Positions 51,515 through 64,000 of a stretch of DNA of 64,000 nt are shown here, in pieces. Under the pieces are notes generated by a model. It was not told the origin of the DNA. It did not search any database and saw only the letters and a list, made by a program, of their open reading frames with translations. Within the stretch, counting starts at the first letter, position 1; each line of letters starts with the position of its first letter. Position numbers and translations under genes: made by a program. The DNA is from Embiotoca jacksoni (Eukaryota; Chordata; Actinopteri; Embiotocidae), in the NCBI GenBank assembly GCA_022577435.1, contig JAKOON010000007.1:679501-743500 (forward strand), read 5' to 3'.

Positions 51515-51625
51515 TCTGTTGGGCGGCTTATTGACAGCAAGAAGGTCCCGTTACGTTTACTGCTCATTTAAATTGGCTGCAGGTGTGAATGTGAGTGTGA
51601 ATGGTTGTCCGTCTGCAGCCAAAGT
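51515..51625 (+). repeat. Fragment of a very common teleost repeat (GTGTGAATGTGAGTGTGAATGG type)
   Basis: Contains CAAGAAGGTCCCGTTACG, then TTTAAATTGGCTGCAGGTGT and GAATGTGAGTGTGAATGGTT followed by GTCCGTCTGCAGCC. The TTAAATTG-x(n)-AGGTGTGAATGTGAGTGTGAATGG core is widespread in fish genomes. Confidence 0.6.
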
Positions 51626-52179
51626 TGTGGTTTGATATGTTCCCTGCAGTACAAGGCCGAACTGCACAACTGGCAATTTGTTTTTGATCGCATCTTCCTC
51701 CAATATACGACTGTTTTGTGTTGAGTCTTGTGCTAAAGTGTCACTGAGCGAGACAATTACAATCTGTCCACCTTCTTCTTTGGTCCTGTTAATGTGTTTA
51801 CAAGTGCACAGTTACTGTTCCAGCCAGAAAAGGGTCACATTGAACGACGGGGGGGGGGGGCTCATGGATTTCTGTCCACGCTTTGAAAAATAATAGGTCA
51901 TCAATAAACGAATCGCTGTGCACGATTCCTCATTTTGTCTCCGATGTCAGCTGATGGCCAGACAGTTGGACGTGCACGCTGATAACAAATGACTGCGCCC
52001 TTCGCTGACCCTGCTGATGGCAGAGGATGCCCGGCTGTGCGACTCAAATTCACTGAATAATCATTATGCCGGTGCACCGCGGGGGAATTAATAAACTGGC
52101 AAATTGACTGGCTCCAATCAGGTCACAGTGTACACACTTGTATCTCGTCTAAATCCTCTGTGACGGCTAGAGGATAATG

Positions 52180-52228
52180 TGGTGGTGGTGGTGGTGATGG
52201 GGGGGGGTTGGTAGGAGGGAGGGGGGGA
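52180..52228. repeat. (GGT)n / G-rich tract
   Basis: About six GTG units followed by G-runs broken by TT and A; purine-rich on the + strand. Confidence 0.85.
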
Positions 52229-53450
52229 TATACGGCTTAACACTTTTAAGTCTGTTTGTTTACGCTGACGCCCAACTGCTAAAACGTAGCTCGGATATAC
52301 CCGTCAACACATTTCATTGAAAGTCACTGTGAAAGTGTAGGCTTTAATACCCGATATAAATCTTTTTTTTTATTATTATTTTTTTTAGCTTTGCTATTAC
52401 GCAATATGGATTTTTTTTTTATTTTTTTTTTTCCCCCTCATGGTTTTTAAACACACTAACTTATGCTCGAAAAACTAAACCCCACAATTATGGGGCTTTT
52501 AGCCGGTAACGGGATGCACGGTTATGCGCAATACTGCCATTTTTTTTGGTAATAAATGGAATAGAAGAGCGATAACCGATGCCAACACCAGCGCGCGTAA
52601 TACATCTAATCTCAAAAGCAAAAGCGGCCCCTTCGCTCCATTTACGATCTACCTGCGCCGTCTGTGGACACTCGGTGTTCGTCTTGCGTTTTTTTTTTTT
52701 TTTTTTGCGACCGGACGGATCTGGAAACTGTCGCGCCAAAAGCCGAACGCATCGCGGATCGCAATTAATGCGGCGATGCGCCGCACGCCTCGTCGACGTT
52801 TATCGGTCGGTAGTGAAACGGGAACAAACGCCGACGGGATCAAACTGGGTGGCTTCATGTTTCCTCCATAATTTAACGAAAGGTAAAGCACATTCATGAA
52901 TGTCACCAATAAGAAGCCTGATTATTATATTATCATAACGCACAGACAGAAGTTCTGAAAAAGAATTTTCTAACAACGACGCAAAACAAAGCTGTTATTT
53001 TGATGTTTAACTGAATAGAAAATAGCTATTGGGGAGGTTTAGGAAGGGTTCAGGGCAGTTTGAAAAACTCAATCATTTCTCAAGGTTAAATTGCTTCATT
53101 TTTGCCACTGATCGCAGAAATACGACAAAACCATTACAAGCTTATTAGTTTTTTTTTATTTTAACGAGCGGTCGCATATTTACGCAATGAATATTGACAG
53201 AATGCATTTCAGCAACAAGGAAGTGCCAAATTAGTCGTGAAGTTAGTCGTAAGCTAAGTGTTAAATGTTTGTTTTTTTAAATTTTTTTATGTCTGTCAAT
53301 TAATCAAGAAACAAAACAAAACAAAAACTTTTTTTTTTTTTTGGTGGGCAAGGCTATAATTCCCCATGTAGTTATTTCCACTCTGCCCTTATGTCCTTAA
53401 TGTATCCGTGTAGCCTTGAGAGGCATTCGCTCTGACGATTGAGGTTTTTT

Positions 53451-53480
53451 TTCTTCTTCTTCTTCTTCTTCTTCTTCTTC
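53451..53480. repeat. (TTC)n trinucleotide repeat
   Basis: About ten TTC units after a T run. Confidence 0.95.
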
Positions 53481-54179
53481 CCCCTCATTTCTGTGCTCAA
53501 CACACCCGTTCACCCCTCGAGGACTATTCCAAAGGGCAATCTAAGAGTGAGCAAGCTGTTATTAGAAATTCAATATATTTGATGTGGTTCATCGGCTACT
53601 GTACGGACCGATCTGCGGCCTGTCAAGACTTGTTAGAGTTCAATCGGCGCGAAAAAGGCAGACGACAACAGAAACCCCGTCCTCGAGAGATGTCCCACTA
53701 ATCATCACCTCCTTCTTTTGCAGTTTGCAAATGAAGCCACCTGCTCAAGGCCTGCGGTTTTAGCATTTTGTGTACATTTCCTGCTGAATCATGACACGAG
53801 CTGCAGTGTTTTGGCTCCGTCATTGCCGTCTTTTCGTGCCTCTTATCCGCAGCGGTGAGAGTTCAGCTTCTGCCGCAGAAGTGCAGCCGTGCAGCCTTCG
53901 AGAAATAAAAGTCTCGCTCAATGATGTTTTTTTTTTTTTTATCATATTTTATTTAGCTTTTTCTTTTCCTTTCGAACCCCTCAACTCCTCCACTCCTGAA
54001 TTAAATGGGATGGGAATTTTAGCTCTCGCCGTTTTAAGGGTTCTCTTTTTGAAAAAGTATTAAGTTTCCGCACAAAACAAACTTGTCATTCACTGTGAAG
54101 TGTTGATTCATGGAGAGTCTTTAAATCAACATGTGAACTGTTAAAAAAAAAAGAAAAAAAAAAAGCCATTAGAACAGCA

Positions 54180-54415
54180 AAGATGATCTTATTGATCGGT
54201 ACAATATATTGACGAGCGATTACTTGTTTAAGTCATTTTTCGAGCAGAAATGCCAAAAATGTTGAGAACATTATTGACATTGTAGTCTGGGATATATGCT
54301 GGTGGGCATTGATCTCTACTTTCTAATGTTTTATGGACATGCTGATATTTAAATGAGAAAATAATTGTCAAATTAATCAATAATGAAAACTAATCTTTTC
54401 GTTAAAGTCCTGACC
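54180..54415 (-). repeat. hAT-derived interspersed repeat, fairly complete copy
   Basis: Contains TTATTGATCG, then TGTTTAAGTCATTTTTCGAG and CAGAAATGCCAAAAATG, then GGACATGCTGATATTTAAAT, closing with GAGAAAATAATTGTCAAATT and AATCAATAATGAAAACTAAT. Read on the minus strand it begins ATTAGTTTTCATTATTGATT, the start of the family also seen at 19697. Confidence 0.6.
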
Positions 54416-55015
54416 AATGGGTTCTCATTTTCTTATTTTAGTTCACCACACATTTTAAAAAAAAAACTCAATGTATATTCATGTGATGTAAATGTAAGAA
54501 GTTTATTGTTAGAAAAAGAAGCGACACAGAATTTGAAAATGTTTGCGCTATTTTTTTTGCGTTCATTTTCTGTCCTTTCATTAGGTTTGTGCTGTTCTGA
54601 CATATTTAGAATAGCTAGTAAAGTGGGATTCCTCCTGAACGGAGATCTTCACTTTTTACATAATAGCTTTACATGCCCACATAGAGAGATGATTTCCTTG
54701 CTAGGGGATGTAAGGTTATGTAATGTATAGCTACTGGATGACATCTTTGCAGTCTTGCATTTGTGCGTGCAGATTTTAAATGGCAAAACAAAAACAACAA
54801 CAACAAAAAAAGGGTTTTCTTGATTCACTTCTACTCCGAATGCTTTATTGTGACCTCCATCATTTATGGAATCTGATTGAGTCGGTGCGAGTTGAGCAAA
54901 ACACCCTCCAGTAAAGAAAGGGTTATTCTCTACGGGCTGAAAAAAAACAAAAAACCCTAATTAAAATCCCTGCCTGTAATGGGAGCCTTAAATCCGGGCT
55001 TTCCGTCTGTTTTGA

Positions 55016-55411
<396 letters not shown>

Positions 55412-56870
55412 TGAGCTTTGCCAAGTCGGGGCAGTTGGCCGCTGCGACTTTTGGGATTTAGTTTAATTTACGACCAGCAATCGGGACATTTTATGTGACA
55501 ATTAAGTGTTTTAATTGTCTTTTTCGACACATTTTATGCCGCTATCGTAGTATAATTTGATAATACGCCTCGCAAGGAAGAAGAGCCACCTTGTTGGCTG
55601 AGTTTTTTTTTTTTTTTTTTTTTTTGGGCTTTGCGACTAAATCCACGATGCTAATGTCAATAAGACGCTCATCGAAATGCAGTTGGCCTCGAGATAAAAC
55701 AGCTAGCGGCACTTGTATTCCCCCCCCCCCTCCCCCCTCCTCCCCCCACTGGTTGAAAATGTACTTAACGGTGGTGGGTTAGCTCGTGAACCGACGTGCA
55801 CGCAGAGATTCGTGCGCGCTCTCAAAAATAACACAATACAACACAATAATCCAACACATAGTTGTTGTGGGTCGAACCTGTACGCGGTAAAAGAGATGCA
55901 CCGGCAGCGTCTGCATTTTCATCTTGTCACGGAGAAAATAATGATGTTGGTGAATCCATGTGGGATTGTTATACAGGGAAAAGCAGCATCGCAATTAGCG
56001 CGGCATCGCAAGCGTTGTCAACAAAACATCATTACTGCACATCCACACACTTAACGTCAAAACAGAAGCTCGCACATTACATCAGATTTAAAAAAATAAA
56101 GAAAAATAAATAAAAAAAATCCCAAAAGAGGGAACGTACCAGTGTAATATAACATCTTAAGACATGATCTAACTAACACACCAGACGTTGCAGATTGTAC
56201 AGGCACCAGTTGGCAGATACAAGTGGTCCATTGACACCGCGGCGACAATACAACGCGGAGAACAAAAGGACACAATCTGAAACCAGTCTTATAGCCCGCT
56301 TCTGAAATGCACAGCCCGGTTTTCGAGGCGGGAGCAGGTGGTAGTGCAGTATTGTTCATATTTCCCCAGAGAAAGGGGTTTGAATGTTCTCTTCCATTGA
56401 TTGTATAAACACACCAATTATTCTCGGTCCCTGGGAACAAGCGCTTCTCCCCGCTATAACGCCAGACATCAGCGAAGTCGGGAGGCTCCCGAAGCTCTCG
56501 CCTTGCACCTTTGTTCCATGCAGGACGCGGGGAATAGCTGCAATGCACTCGCAGGCAGCAGACGCAATATAATATTCATGAGCGATTGCCTCTGCATTGA
56601 TTTCCTACCCGCTCTTCTTAACTTTGAGAAGCAAACTTCACAGGAGACTGGGAAAGGATTTTGATACTGTATTCTGTTGCACATTTGAACTCTCTGTGGT
56701 CCTTCTTGCTCGAGAGTTTTTTTTTTTTGGGTGTAACATCCTCAGATTGTAAAACCAAAAAAACCAAAAAAAAACCCAAACAAAAACAAACAGCACATCC
56801 TTTCTTACACGACTGAAATGTTCAATTCAGATGATGATGAATGCCTCCCTGCAGATTGGAAAACATTGAA

Positions 56871-56887
56871 CCCCCCCCCCCCCCCCC
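56871..56887. repeat. Poly(C) tract, 17 nt
   Basis: Uninterrupted C run followed by TG and a short A run. Confidence 0.95.
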
Positions 56888-57074
56888 TGAAAAAAAAAAG
56901 AAGCAAAAAACAACAACAACAACAACATTGCAGGTAAGCTGATGTTACCGATCAAAACTTCTGTTTCATCCCAATCAGAGGAGGGGGAAAAAAAGGCATT
57001 CGGATCAATGATACCCCAGTGAGTGGCAGTCCTAATCAGCTTTTTCTCATGTGGCCTGTCCTGTCAAATGGACC

Positions 57075-57104
57075 ATCCCCTCCCCTCCCCTCCCCTCCCC
57101 TCCC
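57075..57104. repeat. (CCCCT)n pentanucleotide repeat
   Basis: About five to six CCCCT units, C-rich on the + strand. Confidence 0.93.
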
Positions 57105-60100
57105 ACTAAGCATCTATTCGCAATGCAGAGTGGGATATTTGACCAATGTCGGGCAATCAATATCAGATCAACAGGAGCCCAAAAAAAAATACAAAAATAA
57201 AACCCATCTTCTTTTTTTTTTTTTTCTTCCTCTCATTGCATCTCCTGCTCAGTCCAGACGATTTTTCTTTTTTTTACCGTGACTGATATGTAATCAATTT
57301 CTCATTGGACGAGAGCTCCGGCGAGAAGACACAGGAGCCTGTTGAAGCGATAAGTAATCGCTACTAGAGGCATTATTTTCCTTTCAGCACTTTTCAAATA
57401 TTTAAAAATGAAACCATAAATTATACCCCAAAAAAAACCCCAGTGTTTACAGTTTTAAAGCTTTGCAAAGGAGAACGGAGGGATTGTCCCAATGTTACAC
57501 AGCTGAAGGAAATTTCGCTCTTTTTGTTGCAGCTACAAAAGGCACCGTGTCAGAGAGAGGAAATGAATAATCGAGCAAATATAATAGAGCTTACAACCAA
57601 ATCCAGATGTAATTATGATTTGGAGGGGTTATTAGTGGGTAAAATACGATGGCATGTTAACTGTGTCACTTGATTATTTGTCCTCCAGGTAATGGCTTCA
57701 ATTTATGTAGCAATATGGAGATATGTACTCATTATCACAGCATAATAATGCATTTTCTTCACTTCTTTCAATGTTAGTTACCCGCCTCAAAGAGGGTTCG
57801 GTTTTTGGATCCCATGTAATGCGCTGTCTCTCTAAGTTACTTGGATATCTACCAAACAGCTTTCATTAAAACAAAAAAAAACAAAACATGTTTTGATTTT
57901 TCTTTTTTATGGGATACTCATGAATGTGGCTAAGTGGAGGGATGACAGTAACGTCTGTCGGGCTTTTTGATAAATCAGTTCAGCGCTTAACTGAACAACC
58001 ATTAGATGAATTGCCGTTAAATTAGGGACCTTTAAGGTCTCTGAGGGATAAAGCCGGCTGAGTTTGGTGATCCTCTTGACTTTTCCTCTACTGCATCCAT
58101 TTATGTGCCATGACTTTTTTTTTTTACTTTTTAGTGAAATTTGGAACTGCAGTGTTGAATAAAGTACCGTGAAATTTGAAAGAAAAACATTTCTTCCCTA
58201 TCATTGTGAATTGTAAATTTCAACTTGTACAGTATTTCAGTATAAACCAAATACCTATAAAACTGAATGACATTTTTATACTTTCTGTGTTGGGCTGATT
58301 AGCAAATTCCAGTATGCTAAACATTAAACTAATATCGCAAACATGAAACTTATTACATGTGTATATATATAAAACAATTTATGTTTTGGCGTCATATGCA
58401 CTCTCTTAGCTCTGTTTGATGTTCTTAGGTTGAGTTGGTCATTGTGAAGAGGAAGAAAAATGTGTAATTTCTCTCCAAGGAAGTAGTTCACTGATCCAGT
58501 TAATACGACTAAACGACGTGCTGAAACGGATGTCTTTGGGTTCATACCAGTTTTTTTTTTTTAAACGGTGTTTGTGACCAACTGATCACTGAATGTAGCA
58601 TTTTGCGCCGTTTGTCCCAAAGACCTCTTTATAACCAATTCGCTGTCCGTGTCCTTCGCCTCGGTATGTAAATTGCGGTCGCTGTCCAGACATTGTAATG
58701 ACGCGTTGGTGTGCAGTCGTTGGCATCTGGTGCGACGCAAAAAGCTCGCCACGTGTCTTTCTTTTGTCCAGCATGTTAAAAACTGGTTCTTCTTCTACGA
58801 CCGTAAACGGGTAAATTCAAAACGCACACGCTGACCGTCACTGCCGGCTCCGCTGACGCTCTGCCGACTGCCACGGGTTGGTTCCTGCTTTCCTTGCCGT
58901 TGCGTACACAGAAGCTACTGAAATGGTGATCAGCCGGTCACCGATAGTCTACTTCCATCATTTGTCAGCCTCTTACAGTACACTCGGTAGCTGTCAACAG
59001 CAATCAAAGCGAACCCGCTCCTAATTACTGCTGGCGCAAGTCGTCTTTATTTTCGACCCGTTCAGCAGATAAAACCCGCCAGTCCACTGTCGCACTGCCA
59101 ATTAAACTCAGTACGTCCTTCAGTACGAGTGTTGAGAAAACAACGTGTAAGTGAGATGCCAAGACACATTTCTATTTGTATAATTATAGAGTGGATTTGC
59201 ATATTCAGATTTCTCTTGGGTGTACTGTATGATATCGGTATCAAGATTAGAATTGAGAATATGTTGGTTTTTTTTGTCAAAATGACGCCGCTGGAGCTAC
59301 GGTGAAAAAAATGGTGTCTTAATGAGACCGCGTATCATCAGCGGACGAGCTCGAGCAACATCTCTTGATCGCAGAAGCTGCTTCGTATTAATTTGATAGA
59401 CAGACAATCGGCGCCCGAGGGGCCGAGCTTAAACTTCGAGCCGCTGGAAACGCACAATAGCTTTTGAACTGACATCCATATGCAAAGAAGTTAAGTTGCT
59501 ATTGGTTCTGGTCCCAGCTGAATGGGTCTACGTTGGAAATGGACAGGCCTTGTCAGACAGACCCTCACTTGTGCCTCTTATCTGCTACCGGAGACGGGAT
59601 AAAAAATGACAACCATGTGTTGACTGAAGCTTCTCATTAGCACTGGGGAGAGCGTATGACCCCCATTTTCCCCCTTCGCACTGCATGGCAACTTAACCAG
59701 GATCGGATCTGATTGAAAATTAAGTGGTGCACAAAAGCCTGTCCAATCTGCGGAGGGCAATGTGTGCATGAAGGCGAGCAATCTCTGCAGCAAGCAATTG
59801 CCGCGAGCGGAGACAATTAGGGCCGAGGTTGCGGCACATCAAGCAAGTGGTTTCAGTGCATTCAGCACATCCAATTATTTGGGAGATCATACATTTTGAA
59901 AATCTTCAGACATTCGGCTCCCGAGAAAAATGTCCGTGGCGGAGTTTTAAAAAATAAATGAAAAAAAAGGTATTTACAGTTTACTGTATTGTTGTATTGT
60001 ATCATTTACGCCGCTCCCGTTCCTCCCCGCAAAACGCAAACAAACCATATTGTTTGCCGGACAGCACAATATCGATTTTATGCTTTTGCGACGAACAAAG

Positions 60101-60731
60101 CTAAGTAATAATGATCACCTGCAATTAGGCCGTGTCTATAAAAGTAGGGGCTTTGTTGAAGTACAGTGCTTTTGTTGTTAGCTCGCTTCCAAGGCATCCT
60201 CAGCAGCACAGAACTGTTTGTTGAACGACTCCCCCCCCGGGCTCTGCCAAGAAAAACATGCTCATGAAGCATCATAGCTCCCGGCCTCGAGAGACTTTTC
60301 TACCTTAACGATGTGTCTGCGTCTTTCCCACCGGAGAGCCACCCCGGTGAGATCAGCCTGTCTACAGTGGAGGGGCTTCAGAACCTCTTGTGTGTTCTTG
60401 CTTTCTTTTAATGACTCCGTGGCGCCATTAATGCGGCGACCTCTGTGTGAGACCTGGCACCGGGCACCGGCAGCCGTGCCAAAGAACAAGCTCCTCATTA
60501 AAATCTAGACCTGTGAATCATTAAGTTTGCAAGGACGTCCAAGCCATTGTCAGCTGCAGGGTCTCCGGTGCCAGTCAACTCTGAAGTTGGGAGTCTGTGG
60601 ACATCATGAGGTGCTTAGTTGATTAAAGGCGGCGCTGGAAAAGGAGATTTATTCGAGACCCAGACTGACAAAGCGTGGAACTAAGCACTTTGCCTGTAAT
60701 AACACGGCAGCATTCTCAATCATTACAGGTA

Positions 60732-60763
60732 AAAAGAGGGGGTGATTTTTACACCCTCTTTTA
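60732..60763. repeat. Short inverted repeat (hairpin)
   Basis: AAAAAGAGGGGGTG and CACCCTCTTTT are near-perfect reverse complements around an AT-rich loop (one unpaired G). A second, smaller pair, CCTGTAAT and ATTACAGG, brackets about 22 bases just upstream (about 60692-60729). Confidence 0.6.
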
Positions 60764-60963
60764 ACTGATATTTTGTAGACGCTGAAAAATATTGGACGTA
60801 GAGTCTCAAGGCTGTGTGGCAACGAGATGTTGAATTCTGCAGCGCCGAAGGTATAAGATTAATGTTCAAGTTCAATCTATCCAGATTATGTGCTCATCTG
60901 TATCTGTGTGTCAGATCAGTCGATGCAGGATCAGACTGGGTTGTTTTGTAACCAAGAACCACC

Positions 60964-60971
60964 ACAGACAC

Positions 60972-61016
<45 letters not shown>

Positions 61017-61036
61017 CACACACACACACGCACACA
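60964..61036. repeat. Imperfect (AC)n microsatellite
   Basis: AC units interrupted by several ACGC variants, followed by an AGAGG end. Confidence 0.95.
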
Positions 61037-61219
61037 GAGGCTGTGTGACTATCTTCGTTGTGTGTAGATTGGCACCATAAAGTACAAGTTAAATGTGCTA
61101 TCACGTTTTTTTGGGGGGTGTTTGTTATTCAGAAAATGTATATCTGTGACAACAGCCTTTATCACAGTCAAAGAAAAAGTCAAAATAAGGGCAAACAAGC
61201 TCGTTACCTAAAAGATACC

Positions 61220-61245
61220 AAAAAAAAAAAAAAAAAAAAAAAAAA
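61220..61245. repeat. Poly(A) tract, 26 nt
   Basis: Uninterrupted A run. Confidence 0.93.
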
Positions 61246-61536
61246 GTGAAGAGAGGAACACATCTGCTGCCTTGAAAATGCACGGCTTTATTGAGCTCGG
61301 TGCCAGTCGTCATTGTGCCTTTTTAAATGGTCAGAATAAATGTTTGAAATGATGCAGAGAAAGGTCACGCTCGTGGCAGAACACTTGGAAGAATGCAATG
61401 AAATTACTTTTTTTGGGGGGGGGGTGGGGTGGGCAGGAATAAATCGCCGCCTCCGTGACTCACTTTGCCACGTTTTTAATAAGGGACATTAAAAAGTTCC
61501 GTCGTCTGGAACAATGACCCCGCCTGTTCATACACC

Positions 61537-61539
<3 letters not shown>

Positions 61540-61575
<36 letters not shown>
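61540..61575. repeat. Poly(T) tract, 36 nt
   Basis: Uninterrupted T run after CACCCCC. Confidence 0.93.
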
Positions 61576-61576
<1 letters not shown>

Positions 61577-61671
61577 GTGTGCAAATTAATGTTACACAGA
61601 ATTTGGTCATTGCGAAAGAACACGGCCGCCCAAATTCCCCGCAGAGGCATCGAAATGAAACAAAGATGTCG

Positions 61672-61728
61672 CCCCCCCCCCACACACACACACACACACA
61701 CACACCTCCCCCCCCCCCCCCCCCCCCA
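61672..61728. repeat. Compound poly(C)-(CA)n-poly(C) tract
   Basis: A C run, then about twelve CA units, then CTC and a C run of about 20, all within 57 bases. Confidence 0.93.
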
Positions 61729-62121
61729 TTGATTTTCTACCTTTTCTTTCCCCCTGCGACACGAGCATCAGCAAATGCTAGTCATATCGCTGAATGCGCG
61801 GCACCGTTGGCCTCCCTTATTAAAGCTGAATGAAGATAGATGCAGAAGGAAAACAGTGTAGATGTATTGCATCGCTGTAGGGACTATAGCGCTGGTCCAT
61901 TTGTTGGAAACTGATTTGGTGAGGGGGAAATTTTCAGCGGAGTTAAATGGTCTCGTCACTCTTTGTGTGCCTCGGTCTGCCGGAATAGCTGCTCTCCTGC
62001 AGCAGCAGCAGCAGTCAGGAAGAAATTCATTAGAGATGGAAAGAGCATAGCAAATATAAATACACATAACATTAAGTGCAAAAATATAGTGAGGATAAAA
62101 TGTTATGTCAAGGTGAATCAA

Positions 62122-62134
62122 CCCCCCCCCCCCC
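62122..62134. repeat. Poly(C) tract, 13 nt
   Basis: Uninterrupted C run. Confidence 0.9.
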
Positions 62135-62768
62135 ACTCCTCCCCATCCACCTGAACATATTGGAAAATCGGTGATGTTATTGTTTTCTAAGTAAACCGCA
62201 CCATAGATTTTACACTTACCTCGTACTCCGTGACAAAACATGTCCCGTTTTTTTTTTTTCTTTCCTTTTCTTTCTCCCCAGAAAATTCAGTCACTTGTAG
62301 CAATCAGATTTATTTATTTTTCTCGCTTGCGCTGTTTATTAGCAGGAAATATTGCTGAAATCTGCAATACTGGACTGAGCTGTACAAAATGAACGGGCAT
62401 CTACTGAGCATTGGGGTTTGAAAAATTGGGGCGGTAAAAAAAAAATAAAAAGTGGCCAGCGGATGGCGAGGACAGTTCATATTTACCGAAAGCGAGGGGC
62501 CGGGAGCAGCTATCCCATGAGCTGTTTGACAGGAGTGAGCAGCTACAACGGTACAGGTTCAGTTTGTTTATTCACAGGCCCCGACTCCTGTCAAAGTGAC
62601 AAAACAGCGAAACCCCCCCCCCTCCCCCCAAGACTGGCCAACTAATTGGTTATAGGTTCATATGGCAGCTCCTGCCATAGGGGCTTTCGTTACCCACCGG
62701 TGCAGTCAGCATCAACAGGACATTACAAATTTCTGAGCTTCTTACCTCATTTATATTGAAGGCCTGTT

Positions 62769-62787
62769 CCCCCCCCCCCCCCCCCCC
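62769..62787. repeat. Poly(C) tract, 19 nt
   Basis: Uninterrupted C run. Confidence 0.93.
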
Positions 62788-63210
62788 AACATCACCTGAA
62801 AGTCACAAGTCTGTCAAAATGTGACAGATTCGTCCCGCTGTCGAATCAAACTTGATTGACAGGTCCTTTTAACGCCGGGCTCATTGGATGGCGCTGTCAT
62901 CTCGCAGCAGGGAAGGACTTCGGTTTGAACCGGGCTGCTGGAGTTTGTAATGGATGCTCTCCTCATGTTTGTAGAAGTTTTCTTCCCACAGTCCAAACAA
63001 CAACAAGACTAGTGTGAGAAAAGAAAAGAAAAAAAAAATGAATGAAAGTGATGATATGTAAGTTTCCACAAACAAAACTGCATATTTTCAGTCTTGATAA
63101 ATACAATTAGCAAAGTGGGGAGAGGGGGATATTTGCGTACCAAATTCCAAAACCGTATTGACCTGTTGTACTCTGGGCTGTTTCTACCCAGCGAGCTGTC
63201 ACAATCCTCT

Positions 63211-63236
63211 TCCTCCTCCTCCTCCTCCTCCTCCTC
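63211..63236. repeat. (TCC)n trinucleotide repeat
   Basis: About eight to nine TCC units; the minus strand reads as poly-Glu, which is an artefact. Confidence 0.95.
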
Positions 63237-64000
63237 GGTTATATAAACAGGCACCATCAACCATAAAGCGATGATCTGCTGCATGGCAATCCCGATGATG
63301 ACGGCACAGTTCACTGTGATGAAGAGATGTGTAGGGCACCGGACATTAACGATGTCATCTCATACTTTAATTTGATCCATAGTTTGTCAGCGTGCCCTTG
63401 GATCCAGTAAACATGATGGGCTTTACTGCCGGCAGCTTTTTTCCTAATTGAATTTTAATCCTACATGGCACAAATGCCTTTTTTTTTTTTTTTTTTTTTT
63501 TCTTGATCTGTTTTTTTGTTGTTGTTGTTTTTTGGTCTACATTGTGTGCATGTAGTTTGTTTTCCTCCGTTAGACGGTTTCCGCTCGCACATCGCGGTCT
63601 TAATTGGTGGAGTGTTGATTTGATGACACAGCGATAACCCCTGCAAGGACTGTTGGGAGTTGTTCTTCTCAAGGAACTAAACAACCGATCCATCTAAAAA
63701 AACAAAAAAAAACAAAAAAAAAACACTAATTAAATCGCGCCAACTTTGCATTTGTTATAAGCAGCTTACTTTCCTCGCGTTATGAACATTATAGCTCGTA
63801 TAACAGTAGCTGGAAGCTTTGTGGTACGTTTCGAATTAGTCGACACCTTTGTGTAAGGTGTCTCTCTTTCATGTCGGTAAGTTTAACAGCATTGATTAAA
63901 TCAATTCTTACGGTTCGGTTTGTGTTCACAGCGGCTATATTTTGAATACATCAGCGAAAATCAAAACAAATGTAAGAAAAAAAAAAAAAGTTCCTGTCTG

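Noticed and set aside
52524..52909. Overlapping frames of 86 to 115 codons on both strands
   Set aside because: All run through a T-homopolymer, and no frame stands out by composition or motif.
54383..54730. 115-codon frame
   Set aside because: It begins inside an hAT-type repeat and is AT-rich with no recognisable motif.
63009..63314. Minus-strand frame with an acidic stretch
   Set aside because: The poly-Glu comes from the (TCC)n repeat; the rest shows no domain.

Overview
This is a vertebrate, almost certainly ray-finned (teleost) genomic window that lies mostly inside one large gene. The teleost call rests on a Tc1-like element of a common fish type, interspersed repeats of familiar fish type (identified from memory, not by search), very frequent (CA)n and homopolymer tracts, and an AT-rich intronic background. 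There are no bacterial-style operons, CRISPR arrays or rRNA genes, and I recognised no tRNA gene. Most open frames here are short chance frames or low-complexity artefacts.

The only host gene I can support is on the + strand: the 5' coding part of a follistatin-like secreted glycoprotein, best matched to FSTL5 (FSTL4 is the close alternative). Three consecutive coding exons are visible and join in perfect phase. Exon A (23007-23148) holds the ATG and signal peptide. A 34-nt microexon (32345-32378) begins at a tandem CAGCAG acceptor. Exon C (55104-55352) encodes the complete ten-cysteine follistatin/Kazal module. Together they give 138 codons plus one base. The remaining exons (EF-hand, Ig and C-terminal parts) are not seen and should lie beyond 64000. 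Introns are about 9.2 kb and 22.7 kb, and the last is longer than 8.6 kb.

Region by region: 1-23006 is 5' flank or 5' intron with repeats, a LINE 3' remnant (12778-13176) and a CpG-enriched block just before the first coding exon. 23149-32344 is intron with an inverted partner of the repeat at 1303-1605, a 285-bp polypurine tract and a short 17-bp minisatellite. 32379-55103 is intron with a 1.63-kb Tc1-like transposon at 36196-37827, whose DD34E transposase has a single visible frameshift, plus several dispersed repeats. 55353-64000 is intron with many C-, T- and A-runs and some complex single-copy-looking sequence.

I did not find a wholly new biological system. The best observations are the microexon with its NAGNAG acceptor, the nearly intact Tc1 copy with 217-bp inverted repeats of IR/DR layout, the uncatalogued dispersed repeat pairs, and the LINE coding remnant that is too decayed to appear as a long open frame.
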